From Phycisphaerales bacterium (GTDB lineage: Bacteria > Planctomycetota > Phycisphaerae > UBA1845 > UTPLA1), in assembly GCA_020639075.1 (NCBI GenBank), contig JACKHI010000001.1:2604001-2668000 (forward strand): DNA of 64,000 bases, in the 5' to 3' direction. Below, piece by piece: positions 45,983 to 55,385 of this stretch (position 1 is its first letter; every line of letters begins with the position of its first letter). Position numbers and translations under genes: made by a program. A model generated the notes under the pieces. It ran no database searches, had not been told where the DNA came from, and saw only the letters and a program-made list of their open reading frames with translations.

Positions 45983-46035
45983 TTGCCGGGCTTACGGCCA
46001 GATTGCACAATACGGCCGTTTCGGCATTATTGTGC
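45983..46035 (+). promoter_or_regulatory. Promoter and overlapping inverted repeat upstream of pckA
   Basis: TTGCCG (45983-45988) and CACAAT (46006-46011) are spaced by 17 bases and read toward pckA. The -10 is embedded in a perfect 8-bp inverted repeat, GCACAATA (46005-46012) and TATTGTGC (46028-46035), separated by 15 bases. It could be an operator overlapping the start of transcription, or a 5' hairpin. Confidence 0.5.
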
Positions 46036-46096
46036 CGAACCCTGCCGGCATCGAGCGGCGAGGGCTCGACAGCGTGCAACCAGGAGACATCCGACC

Positions 46097-47686
46097 GTGA
46101 TACCGAACCAATACGGCATTGAAAATCATGGCATCAATTCCGAAGGCGCGGTCCATTGGAACAGTTCCGTACCGCACTTGATTGAATTCGCCATTCGACG
46201 TCACGAAGGTTGGATGACATCGCGCGGCGCACTGGCGACGCTGACGGGCAAGCGAACCGGTCGCTCGCCCAAGGACAAGCTCGTTGTTCGCGATGCCACA
46301 ACGGAAAAAGCGGTCTCCTGGGGGAAAGTCAACCAGCCGATCACGTCGGAGACGTTCGACAAGCTGCATGATTTGATCACGCGATTCCAAGGCACACACG
46401 AATTGTTCGTGGTCGACGCCCAGGCGGGCGCCGCGCCGGACTTCCGCGTCCCGATTCGGCTCGTCACGACCCACGCTTGGCACGCGCTCTTTGCCCGCCA
46501 GCTGTTTCGCCGGCCGTCGGACGAGGAAATGGCCAAGGCGCGTCCGGAGTGGGTGATTCTCAGCGCGCCGGACTGCCTTGCAACGCCGGACACGCACGGC
46601 ACGAACTCCGAAGCGTTCATCGCCGCCGACTTTTCAAAGAAAATGGTGCTGATCGGCGGCACGCACTACGCCGGTGAAATCAAGAAGTCCATTTTCACCG
46701 TGATGAACTTCATCCTCCCGGAACGAAACGTCTTTCCGATGCACTGCTCGGCCAACGTCGGCGACAGCGGCGATGTCGCGTTGTTCTTCGGCCTTTCCGG
46801 CACGGGCAAAACGACGCTCAGCGCCGATCCTGGTCGCCGCCTGATCGGCGACGACGAGCATGGTTGGTCCGACAAGGGCGTTTTCAATTTCGAGGGCGGA
46901 TGCTATGCGAAGTGCATCAAGCTAACGGAAGAGCGCGAGCCGCAGATTTACCGCGCCCTGCGATTCGGCTGTGTCCTGGAGAACGTCGATCTCGATAAAC
47001 GCACGCGTCGGACGAATTTCGACAGCGCGCGCCATACCGAGAACACGCGAGCCGCGTATCCGGTGGAGTTCATCGACAACGCCATCCTCGAAGGCTATGC
47101 CGACAGCCATCCCACGGCTGTCGTCTTTCTGACCTGCGACGCCTTCGGCGTCCTTCCGCCGATTTCGCGGCTGACGCCCGATCAGGCGATGTACCATTTC
47201 CTCAGCGGCTATACCGCCAAGCTCGCCGGAACAGAGGCCGGCGTCGGCAGTGAACCGCAGGCGACGTTCAGCACCGGCTTCGGCGAGCCGTTCCTGCCGC
47301 GCGATCCGATGGTCTACGCGGAACTGCTCGCGAAGAAAATCAAGAAGCACGGATCGCAGTGCTTCTTCATCAACACGGGCTGGCACAAGGGACCTTTCGG
47401 CTCGGGTCAGCGAATCGATCTGAAGGCGACGCGCGCCATGGTATCCGCCGTCCTCACGGGGGCGCTGCGGGATGTTCAGACGACGACCGATCCAATCTTC
47501 GGTCTGCACATTCCCACATCCGTGCCCGGCGTCGATCCGAAGCTGCTGATCCCGCGCGACACGTGGTCGAATAAGAGCGACTACGACGCCAAGGCCAAAC
47601 ACCTCGCCGAGCTGTTCCAAAAGAACTTCGAGAAATTCGCCTCGGCGACTTCCGACGTCAAAGCGGCCGGCCCCCGGATCGGCTAG
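46097..47686 (+). CDS. pckA: Phosphoenolpyruvate carboxykinase (ATP)
   Basis: A 529-residue enzyme that converts oxaloacetate and ATP to phosphoenolpyruvate, the entry step of gluconeogenesis. Motifs are RSPKDKLVV near the N-terminus, GGTHYAGEIKKSIFTVMN, the kinase-1a P-loop GLSGTGKTTLS (about residues 232-243), kinase-2 DDEHGWSD and FEGGCYAKCIKL, and a C-terminal adenine-binding region. I chose the GTG at 46097 because AGGAG lies ten bases upstream and the length then matches ATP-type PckA. The frame is open further upstream, but that stretch has no homology signal and overlaps the opposite-strand lipoprotein gene. Confidence 0.96.
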   Translation: MIPNQYGIENHGINSEGAVHWNSSVPHLIEFAIRRHEGWMTSRGALATLTGKRTGRSPKDKLVVRDATTEKAVSWGKVNQPITSETFDKLHDLITRFQGTHELFVVDAQAGAAPDFRVPIRLVTTHAWHALFARQLFRRPSDEEMAKARPEWVILSAPDCLATPDTHGTNSEAFIAADFSKKMVLIGGTHYAGEIKKSIFTVMNFILPERNVFPMHCSANVGDSGDVALFFGLSGTGKTTLSADPGRRLIGDDEHGWSDKGVFNFEGGCYAKCIKLTEEREPQIYRALRFGCVLENVDLDKRTRRTNFDSARHTENTRAAYPVEFIDNAILEGYADSHPTAVVFLTCDAFGVLPPISRLTPDQAMYHFLSGYTAKLAGTEAGVGSEPQATFSTGFGEPFLPRDPMVYAELLAKKIKKHGSQCFFINTGWHKGPFGSGQRIDLKATRAMVSAVLTGALRDVQTTTDPIFGLHIPTSVPGVDPKLLIPRDTWSNKSDYDAKAKHLAELFQKNFEKFASATSDVKAAGPRIG

Positions 47687-47778
47687 GCCGTCGAACGCGG
47701 CCCCGGCCCAAGCAGCTGGAATACTGCATATTCGTTGCATCATTGCGCGATCGCGCGCGAGCCAGATGATCGTCGCTG

Positions 47779-47805
47779 TTGCGCGCGACGATGCACGCTT
47801 ATAAT
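47779..47805 (+). promoter_or_regulatory. Candidate promoter for pdxJ-dapA
   Basis: A perfect TATAAT at 47800-47805 lies about 37 bases before the pdxJ start. A possible -35, TTGCGC (47779-47784), is at a short 15-base spacing; other -35 choices are worse. The -10 is clear and the -35 weak. Confidence 0.5.
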
Positions 47806-47841
47806 CGCATCTCAACTGGACCTTCGGAGAATTCGCACGCC

Positions 47842-48573
47842 ATGGCCACTCTCGGTGTCAACATCGATCACGTCGCGACAGTCCGACAGGCCCGACGAAC
47901 CGACGAACCCGACCCCGTCTGGGCCGCCGTGGATGCTCAGCTCGGCGGCGCAGCCTGCATCACGTTTCACCTGCGCGAGGATCGACGACACATCGTCGAT
48001 CGCGACGTACCGCTGCTTAAGGAAGTCGTCAACGTTCGGCTGAACATGGAAATGGCGATCGCGCCGGACGTCGTGGACATCGCCTGCCGCACGCAGCCCG
48101 ATCAGTGCTGTATCGTCCCCGAGAAACGCGAGGAAGTCACGACCGAGGGCGGGCTCGATGTCGTGCGCCTCGGCGATCGCCTGCGCGACGTCGTCGCTCG
48201 CCTGCGCGACGCGGGTTGTTGCGTCAGCGCGTTTATCGAACCCGATCCGGCACAAATAGACGCCTCTGCGGCGGCGGGCTTTCAAACGGTCGAGCTCTGG
48301 ACGGGCGGATACGCTCACGCGCGGAACGCCGATTCGCAGCGCGAGGCGATCTCGAGCCTCGTGGCCGGCGTGCGGCACGCGGCTCAATGTGGCCTGATCG
48401 TCCACGGCGGCCACGGACTGACGTATCGAAACGTCGCCCCGATCGCCGCGATCGCCGGCTTCGAGGAATTCAACATCGGCCACAGCATCATGGCGCGGGC
48501 CATGTTCGTCGGTATTCGTGAGGCGGTCAGGGAGATGAACCGCCTGCTGCAACAACATGCACCAAAGGAGTGA
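47842..48573 (+). CDS. pdxJ: Pyridoxine 5'-phosphate synthase
   Basis: A 243-residue TIM-barrel enzyme that condenses 1-deoxyxylulose 5-phosphate with 3-amino-2-oxopropyl phosphate to make pyridoxine phosphate. Family landmarks are GVNIDHVATVRQARRTDEPDP at the start, FHLREDRRHI, NMEMAIAPDVV, CIVPEKREEVTTEGGLDV, AHARN and HGGHGLTYRNV. GGAG lies 12 bases upstream of the ATG at 47842, and the protein then has the normal length. dapA begins 4 bases after the stop. Confidence 0.96.
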   Translation: MATLGVNIDHVATVRQARRTDEPDPVWAAVDAQLGGAACITFHLREDRRHIVDRDVPLLKEVVNVRLNMEMAIAPDVVDIACRTQPDQCCIVPEKREEVTTEGGLDVVRLGDRLRDVVARLRDAGCCVSAFIEPDPAQIDASAAAGFQTVELWTGGYAHARNADSQREAISSLVAGVRHAAQCGLIVHGGHGLTYRNVAPIAAIAGFEEFNIGHSIMARAMFVGIREAVREMNRLLQQHAPKE

Positions 48574-48577
48574 TGCC

Positions 48578-49480
48578 ATGTTCGAAGGATGCTTCACAGC
48601 GCTTGTAACCCCATTCGCCGAAGGTCGGGTAGACAAGGCCGCCCTCAAGCGGATCGTGGACGAACAGATCGCCGGCGGCATCAGCGGGCTCGTTCCCTGC
48701 GGCACCACGGGTGAAGCGCCGACGCTGACAGAGGCAGAGCAGGTCGACGTCATTCGTACAGTCGCCGACCGTGCGAATGGCCGCGTTCCCGTCATCGCCG
48801 GCACGGGCAGCAACTGTACAGCCAAGACGATCAACTGCTCTCGCGCCGCCCTAGACGCCGGCGCCAATGCCGTCATGGTCGTAACGCCTTACTACAACAA
48901 GCCAAACCCCGAAGGTCTCTACCAGCACTTCGCCGCCGTGGCCGAGGCGGTCGACGCGCCGATGATCCTCTACAACATCCCAGGGCGCTGCGCCATCGAG
49001 ATTCCGACGGAGACGATCGTCCGCCTGCGAGCGACGTACTCGAACATCGTCGCCGTCAAACACGCCACAGGGAACGTCGACGGCGCGAGCCTGCTCGCCT
49101 CGCAATCGGACATCACGATCCTCAGCGGCGACGACCCGTTGACCCTCCCTCTGATGAGCATCGGCGCTCGTGGCGTCATCAGCGTGATGAGCAATCTCAT
49201 GCCGGCCGCAATGTCCGCCCTCGTCGGCGCCGCGCTCTCGGGCGAGTGGGCGAGTGCGCAGCGTCTGCATGCCGAGCTGTTCCCGATCATGCGCACCCTG
49301 CTGACGCTGGATACGAATCCAATCCCCATTAAGACGGCCATGGCGATCCGCGGAGTTCTTCGCGAGGAATTCCGCCTGCCAATGTGCCTGATTTCGCCCG
49401 ACAAGCGATCCAGACTCGAAAGACTGATCCACGATCTTCCCGACAGCCAGGTTTCAACATCCGCGAGACGCATTGCATGA
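48578..49480 (+). CDS. dapA: 4-hydroxy-tetrahydrodipicolinate synthase
   Basis: A 300-residue TIM-barrel aldolase that condenses pyruvate with aspartate semialdehyde in lysine and diaminopimelate synthesis. Motifs are ALVTPF, GTTGEAPTL (Thr-Thr dyad), VMVVTPYYNKPNPEGLYQHF (catalytic Tyr) and IVAVKHATGNVD (Schiff-base Lys), plus a DapA-like C-terminus (PIPIKTAM). AAAGGAG seven bases before the ATG at 48578 is a strong ribosome-binding site, inside the end of pdxJ. Its product feeds the pathway completed by lysA. Confidence 0.94.
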   Translation: MFEGCFTALVTPFAEGRVDKAALKRIVDEQIAGGISGLVPCGTTGEAPTLTEAEQVDVIRTVADRANGRVPVIAGTGSNCTAKTINCSRAALDAGANAVMVVTPYYNKPNPEGLYQHFAAVAEAVDAPMILYNIPGRCAIEIPTETIVRLRATYSNIVAVKHATGNVDGASLLASQSDITILSGDDPLTLPLMSIGARGVISVMSNLMPAAMSALVGAALSGEWASAQRLHAELFPIMRTLLTLDTNPIPIKTAMAIRGVLREEFRLPMCLISPDKRSRLERLIHDLPDSQVSTSARRIA

Positions 49481-50460
49481 AAAACGACCCGAGATCCGCC
49501 GTTGCAGCCACGAGCGATGAAACGACATCGCAGACCGGCGGCCACATCCTCGTTTACCGCATTCGGTTCCTCGCGGCGATGTGCATTGCCGGCGCCGTCT
49601 TTTGGTACTTCGGCTGGTGGGTGGCCCGCCCGTCAGATCCTCTCGGCGCCGTTTCAATGCTCATGGTAGACAACGGCGTCATCACAATGGCGGAACTACT
49701 GGGGCTCGCGATCGTCGTCAGCGGACTCGCCGTCGCCATCTGCGGCGGCGATACGGCCGAACGCGGTCCGCTGGCCGTCGCCGTGGGGCTCGCGACGCTT
49801 GCGGCTCGCGGCGGCCGGATGGATATGCTCATCCTGAATCGCCTGTCGGCCCCAACGACGGACGGCGCCATCGATGTCTATCCAGTGATGGGGCTGATGG
49901 CGGAGACATGGCTCTGGCTCGCACTGATCGGAGTCGGCCTCGTCGTCGGTAAGTGGGTCCAGGGATGGTTCAGTGCGGCCGACGACGCGCCGATCGCCGC
50001 CGACGACGCCGGATCGAAATCCGGCTGGGATATTCGCATGGCCATCGGCGCACTGGTCATCGGATTCTTCATCGCCTGGTCAGTCATCACATTTGCCGCC
50101 GGTGAACCGGCCGCACCGATTGAAACGGGGCAGCTGTTCTTCGCGTTGATCGTCGGATTCCTGCTCGCGGCGCTCGTCGCGCAGTGGTTCTTCGACCTGC
50201 GCGATCGCATCTGGATGCTCGTCGTCGTGGGGATCGTGGCCTCGGCGGCGTACTGGTTCGGTCAGCCGCAACACCTCGACGTCGCCGAGAAACTCCATAC
50301 GCACGTAGCAATCGAAAACCCGCTCGTGCGGTCCCTGCCGATCGAATACGCCGCCCTGGGCGCGATCGGCGTCCTGCTCGAACGGGACTTCATGTCCATC
50401 CTGTTCGTCGTCATCGGCTATGCACCGCGAGAGAAGCCGCCGGAAACCGCCGGCGCCTGA
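49477..50460 (+). CDS. Polytopic membrane protein of unknown function
   Basis: A 327-residue protein with about eight hydrophobic segments (for example FLAAMCIAGAVFWYFGWWVA, LLGLAIVVSGLAVAI, LWLALIGVGLVVGKWV, IGALVIGFFIAWSVI, LFFALIVGFLLAALVAQWF, IWMLVVVGIVASAAYWFG). The ATG at 49477 overlaps the dapA stop (ATGA), implying coupling; the open frame upstream overlaps dapA and is not used. No motif is recognised. Confidence 0.72.
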   Translation: MKNDPRSAVAATSDETTSQTGGHILVYRIRFLAAMCIAGAVFWYFGWWVARPSDPLGAVSMLMVDNGVITMAELLGLAIVVSGLAVAICGGDTAERGPLAVAVGLATLAARGGRMDMLILNRLSAPTTDGAIDVYPVMGLMAETWLWLALIGVGLVVGKWVQGWFSAADDAPIAADDAGSKSGWDIRMAIGALVIGFFIAWSVITFAAGEPAAPIETGQLFFALIVGFLLAALVAQWFFDLRDRIWMLVVVGIVASAAYWFGQPQHLDVAEKLHTHVAIENPLVRSLPIEYAALGAIGVLLERDFMSILFVVIGYAPREKPPETAGA

Positions 50461-50496
50461 CGATGCTGAATTCGCATCGAACTGTTCCGAGTTCGC

Positions 50497-53400
50497 CTAT
50501 CTCCGCGTTCGAGGTATCTCCGGGAACAGCGTCCCGATGACGTCGCGCGCCTGGCGCAACGGCTCGGGTCGAATTCGCGGATTGTCGATCGTTCCCGTCA
50601 CGTGCAGCTCCATCGCCTCGCGCGCGACACCCTCGAGAATCTCCGTCAGCAGCGGCACCTGCACCCGCACGGGGCTCGCCGCAAGGAGTCGAATGTCCAG
50701 ATCGTTCGAATCCAGATTCAGCGTCCCGCCGCCGATGAACGCCATCGCCTTCCCCTGCAGATCGATTTTGTGCAGGATCAGCTTCTGATCCGTCAGGAAC
50801 ATCTCGATGCGCCCGTCGTGAAAGACGTTCTCATCCGGCGTTAGATTCAGCACCTGGAATATCGCCAGCGCGAAGGGGATCTTCCAGACTTGCGCGTCGC
50901 GTATGTACACTGTCCCTGCGCCTTCTCGATACGCTCGCCGACCCGTCTCGCCGCGCATGGCGAAATTGCCGGCGATTGTCCCCTTCGCCTTCTCCTTGGG
51001 CGCCGTCCGCGCATCGGGCCTGAGCCCCTTGTCCTTCTGCGCATCGATAAAATCCCCGATTTGAACATCGCGGAACAGGAGTGATGCCTCGTACGAAGTT
51101 CGATCATTGTCGAACAGAATTTGCGCGTCACCCGTCGCGTCGCCGCCATACAGCCGCGCCACGCCCTTTTCGATCATCAGCGCGCCAGCTGACGGATCGG
51201 AGACGACGCGACCGCGCACGTCGCGCATGTCCCAGCCGCCGAACTGGATCCTGGAGATCCTCGCGTCGGCGTCGAATTGAATCTGCCCCCCGGGTTCGAT
51301 CACGCACGTCCCCGAGATCGTCCCGTCCGCGTCGTCGAGCTCCATCTCGAGCCGCGCCGAGACGCCGGCGAGACCGACTCGACCGTCGATCTGCCATCGC
51401 AAGCGCCCGAGCGCATCCGCTTGAAAAGCGAGTCGCGAAAAGTCCAGGGAGACGCGCCCGGACAGTTTCGCCTTCTTCATCCAGTCGCCAAGTCCCTTGG
51501 GCAGCGCCGCAAGCACTTCGGGCGTCACGGCGATGTCATTCGCCAGGAGCTTCAGTTCGCCCTGCATGCCGGAATCGCTGAGATGGACGACGCCGTCGAC
51601 CAGCAGCTGCGAGCCGCCGATATTGCCGCGCACGTTGGCGATTCGAACCTCCGTCGCCGTCACATCCACGGCGCCCGTCAGCCCTGTGATCGGCATCGGC
51701 AACGATCGAAACCGGACGGCCAGATCGATCGGCTCGATATGCGTCGTGTGCTGATGCGTCCGCGAATCGCCGTCTCCATCGAAGATGTGCTGACTCCTGA
51801 CGCGCACGCGCCCCGTCGGGGCGAACATGTCCCACGTTGACTTCACGCCCGCCGGCAACGCCGCGTAAAGATCGCCATCCAACAGCAGATCGTTCGACGA
51901 TACGTTGACCTCGACGCGATCGCCCACTGACCGTCGCGCCCACGACGCCGTCGCGTTGACGAGCGATGTACCGTGCCGTCCGTTGAGCTGATTCACAACG
52001 ACATCATCCGTTCGCACGTCCACGTCGGCGGAGACGTCAGTCAACGCATACGGAAAATCGTCATGCTTGATCCGCAATTCGCGCCCGTCGACATGCAGGT
52101 CCCAGCGCAGATCCTCGTCATTTTCCCTTCGCGAAAGCCCCCCGACGAGATCGACGACGCCCCGCGGATTGAACCTCGCCAAAGGTCCGTCCGGCCCGCC
52201 GAACGCCGCCGCAACCCGAGCGTCGAGACCGACGCCCTGCGCCGCCAGCCGCATATCAATCTCGGGTTCCCGATCCGGCTCCAGCAGCGCGTAGCCGTCC
52301 AGCAGAATCGGTGCACCGTTTGCGAATCCCGTGATATCGCGCAACAGGATCCTGTCCTCGTCGACCACGAGCCGCCCATCGACATTCTCGATTCGATATG
52401 GATAGGGCCGGAACATCGCGATCACATCGCGCAGGTCCACTGTGATATGCTTGGTCAACTTCGGTCGCGGTTCCGACTTCGGCCCGCCCGTCCGCGTCAA
52501 CACGGCGTGAATATTCGCCGTGCCATAGGGCATGAACTTCTTCCACACGCCCTGGTACCGTTCCGACATCGCCATGAACAAGTGCACGTCCAACGGCACG
52601 TTGTACGACTCGATATCCAACAGCAATGACGAATACTCCGTGTGGCGATCGATCGTGCCGCTGATCGACGCGAGGCCCGAACCGTGGCGACCGTGGAGGT
52701 TCTCCAGATACACGATTGGCCCGTCGAATCGCACGGCGCCGTACACATCGTCCAGCGCGAATGGAAACCACGTGGCCGCCCCCGTCACGCCCTGCGGTAC
52801 AATCGAGCCGTCCATCCGCAAGGTTCCGGTCGCATTCGTCGCGCGCGTGAACTGCAGATCGACGTCCAATCGACCGTGCGGATCGTAGTCCTCGATAAAT
52901 GCGTGTATCGCCAGCGGCGCTCGCTCGTCCGCCAGGAGGCGATTGCGAACGGCGCCCTCCGGTGCCGCGAACCCCTCGGCCGTGATTCGCAGGTCAACGC
53001 CCATCGATTTGAAGTCGTCACCCGCACGAACCAGCGTTCCCCGGACCGAGCACGGCGCGCCATTCATCACGCCCGTCAGATCGATTCGAATTTCGTCGCC
53101 GACCAGTTCGACGCGCCCATCCAGGTTTTCCAGATCGACAAGCGACAGGTTCAGATCCTGGCTCGCAGTATCCTCGACAACGGGCCGTTGTTCGCTGAAC
53201 AGCAACCAGAGCGGCACGTGACATCGCACGTCGCGCATCTCGATCCGCGTGTCGCGATCCGCGTTCGCCGTCTTGTCGAAGACGAAGCGCTTCAGTCGCA
53301 CGTCGCCCTCGACATCAAGCGAGTCGAACAACGATTGAAGCGGCGCCGGCAATTGCAGTTTGATCGTCCGCGTCGCCACAAACGGCGAATTCGCGACCAT

Positions 53401-54138
53401 ACCCTCGGCCGGATCGAAGTGGACCGTCGCCCGGCCGATCGGATCCCGGTATTGCCGGATCTCGATGTCATAGCCCGTCCCGCTTTGCGGCGCCGGACGC
53501 ACGTCCGCATCGAGGATCTGCATGCTCTCAGTGTGCTTACCGTCCTTGCCGATGCTGATGACTTTGGCGGACGCTGATCGAATCGTCACAATCGGTCGAT
53601 GTCGAAGTTTGACGCGCGATCGATCGCGATGCGGATCGTTAAGCAGCTCCCAGTTGCGCGCCCCCGTTTCGGCGTTGTTCGTGAGAACGATCGTCGGCTC
53701 GACGGCGAGAATCCGCTTCACACGCAGATTACCAAAGAGCAGGAGCCACGGATCGTGCACCAATTGCAGCGTCGTCGCCGAGAAGATCTCCCGCTCGCTG
53801 CGTTTCCTGGCCGCCGGATCGACACGCTCGTCAAAGGGAACGTAGACATGCACGTCCCGAAGCGTGATCCCCTTGAACATTTCGAATGACGCGCCGCCGA
53901 CGTCGATCTCCACGCCGCCGGGCGTCGCTTTGCGCAGAAACTCCAACGCTCGCTCGCGAATCGCGTCGTCCGTCGTTGAGAAGGTATAGAGACCAAACGC
54001 CAGAACGAAACACGCCAGCAGGAAAACGCCGAGCCGCCGTCGGAATGTCGACACGGGATACCGAACGAGCGTACGCGTGTGAACGTACTCTCGAATCGAA
54101 CGCAGCGCCGCATGTTGTTCGATAGTCGAACGTCTCAA
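50497..54138 (-). CDS. Large AsmA/TamB-like envelope protein
   Basis: A protein of about 1213 residues. A single N-terminal membrane anchor (LGVFLLACFVLAFGLYTF) near residue 35 is followed by a very long beta-rich periplasmic region of repeated short strands. The AsmA-like C-terminal region contains GTIAGNFAMRGETGRRAYREGAG and FALAIFQVLNLTPD. AsmA, TamB and YhdP-type proteins are thought to bridge the periplasm for lipid movement or outer-membrane assembly. I propose a TTG start at 54138, overlapping the stop of the upstream glycosyltransferase; a longer frame to 54495 runs inside that gene. A GTG at 54054 is an alternative. The start is uncertain. Confidence 0.75.
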   Translation of the reverse strand: MRRSTIEQHAALRSIREYVHTRTLVRYPVSTFRRRLGVFLLACFVLAFGLYTFSTTDDAIRERALEFLRKATPGGVEIDVGGASFEMFKGITLRDVHVYVPFDERVDPAARKRSEREIFSATTLQLVHDPWLLLFGNLRVKRILAVEPTIVLTNNAETGARNWELLNDPHRDRSRVKLRHRPIVTIRSASAKVISIGKDGKHTESMQILDADVRPAPQSGTGYDIEIRQYRDPIGRATVHFDPAEGMVANSPFVATRTIKLQLPAPLQSLFDSLDVEGDVRLKRFVFDKTANADRDTRIEMRDVRCHVPLWLLFSEQRPVVEDTASQDLNLSLVDLENLDGRVELVGDEIRIDLTGVMNGAPCSVRGTLVRAGDDFKSMGVDLRITAEGFAAPEGAVRNRLLADERAPLAIHAFIEDYDPHGRLDVDLQFTRATNATGTLRMDGSIVPQGVTGAATWFPFALDDVYGAVRFDGPIVYLENLHGRHGSGLASISGTIDRHTEYSSLLLDIESYNVPLDVHLFMAMSERYQGVWKKFMPYGTANIHAVLTRTGGPKSEPRPKLTKHITVDLRDVIAMFRPYPYRIENVDGRLVVDEDRILLRDITGFANGAPILLDGYALLEPDREPEIDMRLAAQGVGLDARVAAAFGGPDGPLARFNPRGVVDLVGGLSRRENDEDLRWDLHVDGRELRIKHDDFPYALTDVSADVDVRTDDVVVNQLNGRHGTSLVNATASWARRSVGDRVEVNVSSNDLLLDGDLYAALPAGVKSTWDMFAPTGRVRVRSQHIFDGDGDSRTHQHTTHIEPIDLAVRFRSLPMPITGLTGAVDVTATEVRIANVRGNIGGSQLLVDGVVHLSDSGMQGELKLLANDIAVTPEVLAALPKGLGDWMKKAKLSGRVSLDFSRLAFQADALGRLRWQIDGRVGLAGVSARLEMELDDADGTISGTCVIEPGGQIQFDADARISRIQFGGWDMRDVRGRVVSDPSAGALMIEKGVARLYGGDATGDAQILFDNDRTSYEASLLFRDVQIGDFIDAQKDKGLRPDARTAPKEKAKGTIAGNFAMRGETGRRAYREGAGTVYIRDAQVWKIPFALAIFQVLNLTPDENVFHDGRIEMFLTDQKLILHKIDLQGKAMAFIGGGTLNLDSNDLDIRLLAASPVRVQVPLLTEILEGVAREAMELHVTGTIDNPRIRPEPLRQARDVIGTLFPEIPRTRR

Positions 54139-55385
54139 GCTTCCGTGCCGCCGGGCCGCCGAACGTTCATTCGCAGAATCGCGCAAACGCCGACGGCCGC
54201 CAGGATGAACAGGAATGGCATCGCCGGCAATCGGTAGCGAACCGAGCCCACGAACACCATGTGAATCAGCGTAAAGTACGCAGCGGGCAGGAGCAACAAG
54301 CTCAACCAGCCGAATCGGCGTCGTTCCACCCACACGCCGACAATCGTCAGCAGGAATATGGGTGCGACCGACAACCAGCAGACGATCGCATAGAAGCCCG
54401 ACTGAAAGCCCGGCGCATTCATCGTGATCGACCAAGTCCGCGCCAGCTTTCGCCACGCCAGACGCATCACGTCGCCGGGATGCGCCTTCGCCCATGCGAT
54501 CGCTGCATCCTGATAAACTCGGTCGCGCTGAACTTCATTCGCACCCGGTGGGACTTGCGGATACTCGATGCGATCCATTCCCGGAGCGCCGTCGGCCCAA
54601 GGTCCAAGTGCCTCCATCAGGCTCGCACCGCCCCCGGTTCGCACCGGCACGAATGCACCGAAGAGCCTGTGATTCCTGTAGATCACAGGCGACATCACGA
54701 TCAGCATCGCGACGAGCATCAACGCCGCCGCCGCTATGGACCGAAGGCGATCCTTCGACCGCCAGTTCACCAGCACGATCCAGCCGGCGATCAACAACGG
54801 CAGAAACAGTCCGCTACTACGCGTAAGCGTCGCTACGCCAAGAATCACGCCGGCCGCAAACGCATCCCCGATCTGCCTCGAACTGCGGAATCGGATCACG
54901 AGCAACACGGCGCCCATCAGCATTGCGATGTATGGCAGTTCTGTCAGCACCAGCGCGTTGAAAAAGAGGAGGATCGGATCAATCGCGCACCAACCCGCCG
55001 CGAGCAATCCGACGCGCCTCGAATACAATCGCGAACCCATCGCTGCGACCAACGCGACGACGATGACACCGAAGACGCCATTGATCGCGCGACCAAACGA
55101 CATGATCGCCGCCGTGGATCTACCGCCGAATCGGATCCCCCAAGCCAGCATCGTTGGATAAACGGGATCCGTGGCCGACAGCGCCGTTCGAGACTCAACG
55201 GGGCCGTTGCCTTCGGCGATATTCCGCGCCACGCGTACGTAACGATGGGAATCCGGAAAATCGAACGGCTCCGGCTTCTCCGCCGCGAAACCGACGAGCG
55301 CGATTCGCAACATGCACGCCGCCAGCACGACGAGCCGCAGCCAGTTGCCGTATTGCTCGCGACTCAGATCGTCCTTCGCCGTCAT
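54135..55385 (-). CDS. GT-C family (GT39/ArnT-like) membrane glycosyltransferase
   Basis: A 416-residue polytopic protein. The first luminal loop carries an acidic motif (FDFPDSHRYVRVARNIAEG) typical of polyprenyl-phosphate-sugar-dependent GT-C transferases. It continues with DPVYPTMLAWGIRFGG and about nine or ten membrane helices. It would transfer a sugar from a lipid-linked donor to an envelope acceptor, which cannot be identified here. It is translationally coupled: its ATG overlaps the tilS stop (ATGA), and its stop overlaps the proposed start of the AsmA-like gene. Confidence 0.82.
   Translation of the reverse strand: MTAKDDLSREQYGNWLRLVVLAACMLRIALVGFAAEKPEPFDFPDSHRYVRVARNIAEGNGPVESRTALSATDPVYPTMLAWGIRFGGRSTAAIMSFGRAINGVFGVIVVALVAAMGSRLYSRRVGLLAAGWCAIDPILLFFNALVLTELPYIAMLMGAVLLVIRFRSSRQIGDAFAAGVILGVATLTRSSGLFLPLLIAGWIVLVNWRSKDRLRSIAAAALMLVAMLIVMSPVIYRNHRLFGAFVPVRTGGGASLMEALGPWADGAPGMDRIEYPQVPPGANEVQRDRVYQDAAIAWAKAHPGDVMRLAWRKLARTWSITMNAPGFQSGFYAIVCWLSVAPIFLLTIVGVWVERRRFGWLSLLLLPAAYFTLIHMVFVGSVRYRLPAMPFLFILAAVGVCAILRMNVRRPGGTEA

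Noticed and set aside
45011..46096. Upstream extension of the pckA frame
   Set aside because: It overlaps the opposite-strand lipoprotein and nadD genes and has no PckA-like sequence. The GTG at 46097 has a proper ribosome-binding site.
50497..54495. Upstream extension of the AsmA-like frame from 54138 to 54495
   Set aside because: These 119 codons lie wholly within the glycosyltransferase gene in another frame, on the same strand. The sensible start is the overlapping TTG near 54138.
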